Assembly (NCBI RefSeq): GCF_011764565.1
Contig: NZ_AP022871.1
Coordinates: forward strand, 3,658,320-3,722,319
DNA length: 64,000 nt
Direction: 5' to 3'
DNA from: Phytohabitans suffuscus
GTDB taxonomy: Bacteria > Actinomycetota > Actinomycetes > Mycobacteriales > Micromonosporaceae
This document shows positions 61,889 to 64,000 of the stretch, piece after piece. Position numbers and translations under genes: made by a program. Under the pieces are notes generated by a model that had not been told where the DNA came from, searched no databases, and was given only the letters and a program-made list of their open reading frames with translations. Position 1 is the first letter of the stretch. Every line of letters begins with the position of its first letter.

Positions 61889-64000
61889 ATGAGCGGTACC
61901 GAGCCGGCTTCGCGTGCAGAGGCTGACGCGCTGTTGCGTGACCGGGCCGAGCGCCTCGTCCGGGCACATCTGGCCACCAGGGAGGATCAGGACTTCGCGC
62001 TCAGCCAGAAGAGCATGATCGGCCAGACCATGCGGGAGTACGGCGGCCGTTTCCTGTTCGAGCTGATCCAGAACGGGTACGACGCGCAGACACCGGACAC
62101 CGGACACCGGCACCGGGCGCATTGTGGTGTTGCTGGCGCGTGGCGAGGGTGTACATGGCACGCTCTACGTCGCCAACACCGGGCACGGGTTCACCGCGAG
62201 CAACGCCTGGCGCATCCGCTCGCTGGGATTGAGCGACGAGCCGATTGGTGAGGGCATCGGAAACAAGGGTGTCGGCTTCAAGAGTCGCCCGACGCGTTGC
62301 GGTCGCGGCGCATCCTGCTGAGCGACTCGGGCGAACTCCAGCCGTGCGCCGGCGGGCGGGCCGGCGAGAGGCCCGCGAGCCGGGAGGCGGCGCCGTTCTT
62401 CCCGCCGACGACCCAGCGGGTCGCCGACGAGGACGATGTCGACCCCGGCGCCGACCTGTCGCTGCCGGCCAGTCTGTCCAGCCGACTGTTCTATCTGCAG
62501 GGCGAGCTGACCTGGCACACGAATCGGCAGCCGACCCCGGCGCGTAGGTTCCTCCAGGAGAACCGGCTCGTCCGCAGCTTCGAGACCCGGGGCATCCTCG
62601 AACACATCCGTGCCGTGCTCGCCGACAGCCGGGCGCAGCGGGTCGCCCGCGACGCGCTGATGTTCGTGTTCAGCTTGAGCCGCAGCGGTGCGCGCATCAA
62701 GACCGACCTGGCCGCCCTGGGCCTGCGCCTGCCGACCGCGAACGGCGCTTGGATGGCTGCCGGGGACTGTCTGTTCTCGTCCGACTGGCCGGGTACGACC
62801 GGCACTGAATTGTCCGCGATCGCGGCCACCCCGGAGGACCGGTCGGCCGAACTGCACGCTCTCGCAGGCCGGTTGCTGGCACCACCGGCGCAGCTCATGC
62901 GAGCCGGCGACCAGGTCGCCGACTGGGTGGCCTTCCTGCAGCGCGTCGGCGTCGGCGAGGTGATGCCGCTGCAGTCCTTGCGCGATGGTCGTGAAATATA
63001 CGGCAGCTACCTGACCCGCGAGCAGCTCTCGGCCGTGCCTGGACTGCCCGATCCGGTCCGCGATCACTGGGCGAACGCCCTACCGACAAGTTGCGCCGCG
63101 GGGTTCCCGTGGACACCGTATGTCGCGAAGACCTCACTGTGGTGGCTTCCGGGACAGGCCGACTGGGAGCGGCTGACCGACCGGGTGCGCCGGCACCTGG
63201 CACGGCAGATTTTGCGTGGGCTGAAGGGCGCGTGGCCGGCCGACGCCCTGGTGACCGTCTGGGAACGCGACCGGGCCGGCGAGAAGGATCCGCAACGGCG
63301 CTGGACGCCGCTCGGCGCCTTTTTTGCGCACGGTGGCCTGGCTGCCGACGCAACGGCCGGGTCAGAGCGGCGAGGGTTTTGCGACGCCGACCGCCTGTTG
63401 GACGTTCCCGGTACACGGTGACGATGTGCCGCCACGGTTCGCGTCGCTGCTCGCCAAGCCGCTGCGAGACCTGCTCGACGACGACCCGGCGGCGCTGCGG
63501 CGGCTGGCCAGTCTGGGCCTTGGCGTGTGGGGCCGGGACACCGACGCGCCGCGCCTGGTGCGCCACCTGGGAGCGTTATTCCACGGCGGTGCGATCACCG
63601 AGGCCCATGCGGCGCAGTTCCAAAACACATACCGGGCGGCGTGGGCGGCCTGCGCCGGTCTGGGCGCCGAGGCGGAGCCGTTCCCGCCGAACACCCGGGG
63701 TTACCTCGTGGTCAACGTCGGCGGTTCGTCCACCGCCCTGCCGCTGGAGCCGGACGGCGGTGATCAGGAAACGCCCGAGGTGGTCGTGGCGTCGCGGGAG
63801 GACGAACAGAGCCTGCTGCGGCTTATGGCCGATTTCGGGTGGCGGGTCCTCGAGGTTGACGCGCATCCCGAGACGGTGACCGCCATCCTGCGCCGCCGCC
63901 TCGGTGACCGGGTGTCGCGCGCCAGCGGCATCGCGCCGGTCGTGCTGCTGGACGGTCACGAGTTCGACCCGACGGCTGCCGCCGGTGCCCGACCGATCGT
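61889..64000 (+). pseudogene. Sacsin/Nov-like GHKL ATPase, broken and cut by window edge
   Basis: Strong AGGAGG before ATG 61889. N-terminus LSQKSMIGQTMREYGGRFLF and ELIQNGYDAQTP is the ATP-binding domain of sacsin-like proteins; after a frame change at a 7-bp repeat (62090-62110) it continues as LYVANTGHGFTASNAWRIRS and GEGIGNKGVGFKS. Directly after this the sequence jumps, near 62285, to a later part of the family (RRILLSDSGELQPCAGG; FYLQGELTWHTNRQPTPARR; FLQENRLVRSFETRGILEH), so a stretch of the ATPase domain seems deleted. Another frame change near 63405 (one extra G) leads to VHGDDVPPRFASLLAKPLRD and on past the edge. Role probably defence-related; unproven. Confidence 0.6.

Noticed and set aside
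1..64000. CRISPR array
   Set aside because: No regularly spaced near-identical repeats of 25-40 bp were seen. The four TGTGGATAA sites have 9-bp units and about 10-bp gaps, which does not fit.

Overview
The window is high-GC actinobacterial DNA. Gene families, codon bias (G or C at almost every third position), leaderless-looking and GTG starts, and the mix of DUF485/ActP symporter, LytTR and OmpR two-component systems, CPBP and rhomboid proteases all suggest a Micromonosporaceae-type organism; genus and species cannot be told from here.

Left part (1-25.6 kb), ordinary chromosome: an ABC exporter cut by the left edge; a DUF4153/DUF4173 membrane protein; an OmpR/BaeS-type two-component pair; a DUF485-ActP-type symporter pair near a LytS/LytTR-type pair; a Uma2 gene preceded by four evenly spaced DnaA-box-like repeats; a sugar-1-phosphate transferase; Fpg/Nei glycosylase; NUDIX hydrolase; CBS protein; aminotransferase; CorA; cyclophilin; rhomboid protease; thiolase; a second OmpR-type pair; a lipoprotein; a GT2 glycosyltransferase; a quinone oxidoreductase; tRNA-Ser(UGA).

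Middle part (25.6-42 kb): a decayed island lies directly after tRNA-Ser(UGA), holding a transposase scrap, a VapBC45-like toxin-antitoxin pair and a degenerate second tRNA-Ser. Then follow a BNR_4 protein, an unknown gene paired with an XRE-ImmA/IrrE protein, an epimerase, MarR and PEBP proteins, an iron-regulated FhuF gene, an XRE-peptide deformylase fusion, a flavohaemoglobin, a CPBP protease and a very Pro/Ala/Thr-rich protein. Four MITE-like elements sit in two head-to-tail pairs, each anchored on a CTAG that includes a stop codon.

Right part (42-64 kb): an accessory/defence island downstream of tRNA-Ser(GCU) and tRNA-Arg(ACG). It has a 5'-truncated tyrosine recombinase, the remains of a Qat anti-phage locus (qatA truncated, qatB missing, qatC, qatD), a protein joining a NUC-type (beta-beta-alpha-Me) nuclease to a PD-(D/E)XK nuclease, and a restriction-modification cluster: an Eco29kI-like GIY-YIG endonuclease, DUF4259, a C5-cytosine methylase, Vsr, a MORC/MutL-like GHKL ATPase with a zinc ribbon, an Mrr-SF2 helicase and an unknown 192-aa protein. 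Beyond it lie a broken ThiF/E1-like gene, an unknown membrane protein, and a sacsin/Nov-like GHKL ATPase running off the right edge.

A technical point governs how the window should be read. At least a dozen conserved genes or gene fragments show reading-frame breaks that are each repaired by adding back one base, often in a G or C run (corA, thiolase, XRE-deformylase, flavohaemoglobin, the NUC nuclease, qatA, ThiF). This bias looks more like consensus undercalling than gene decay, so several apparent pseudogenes may be intact in the cell.
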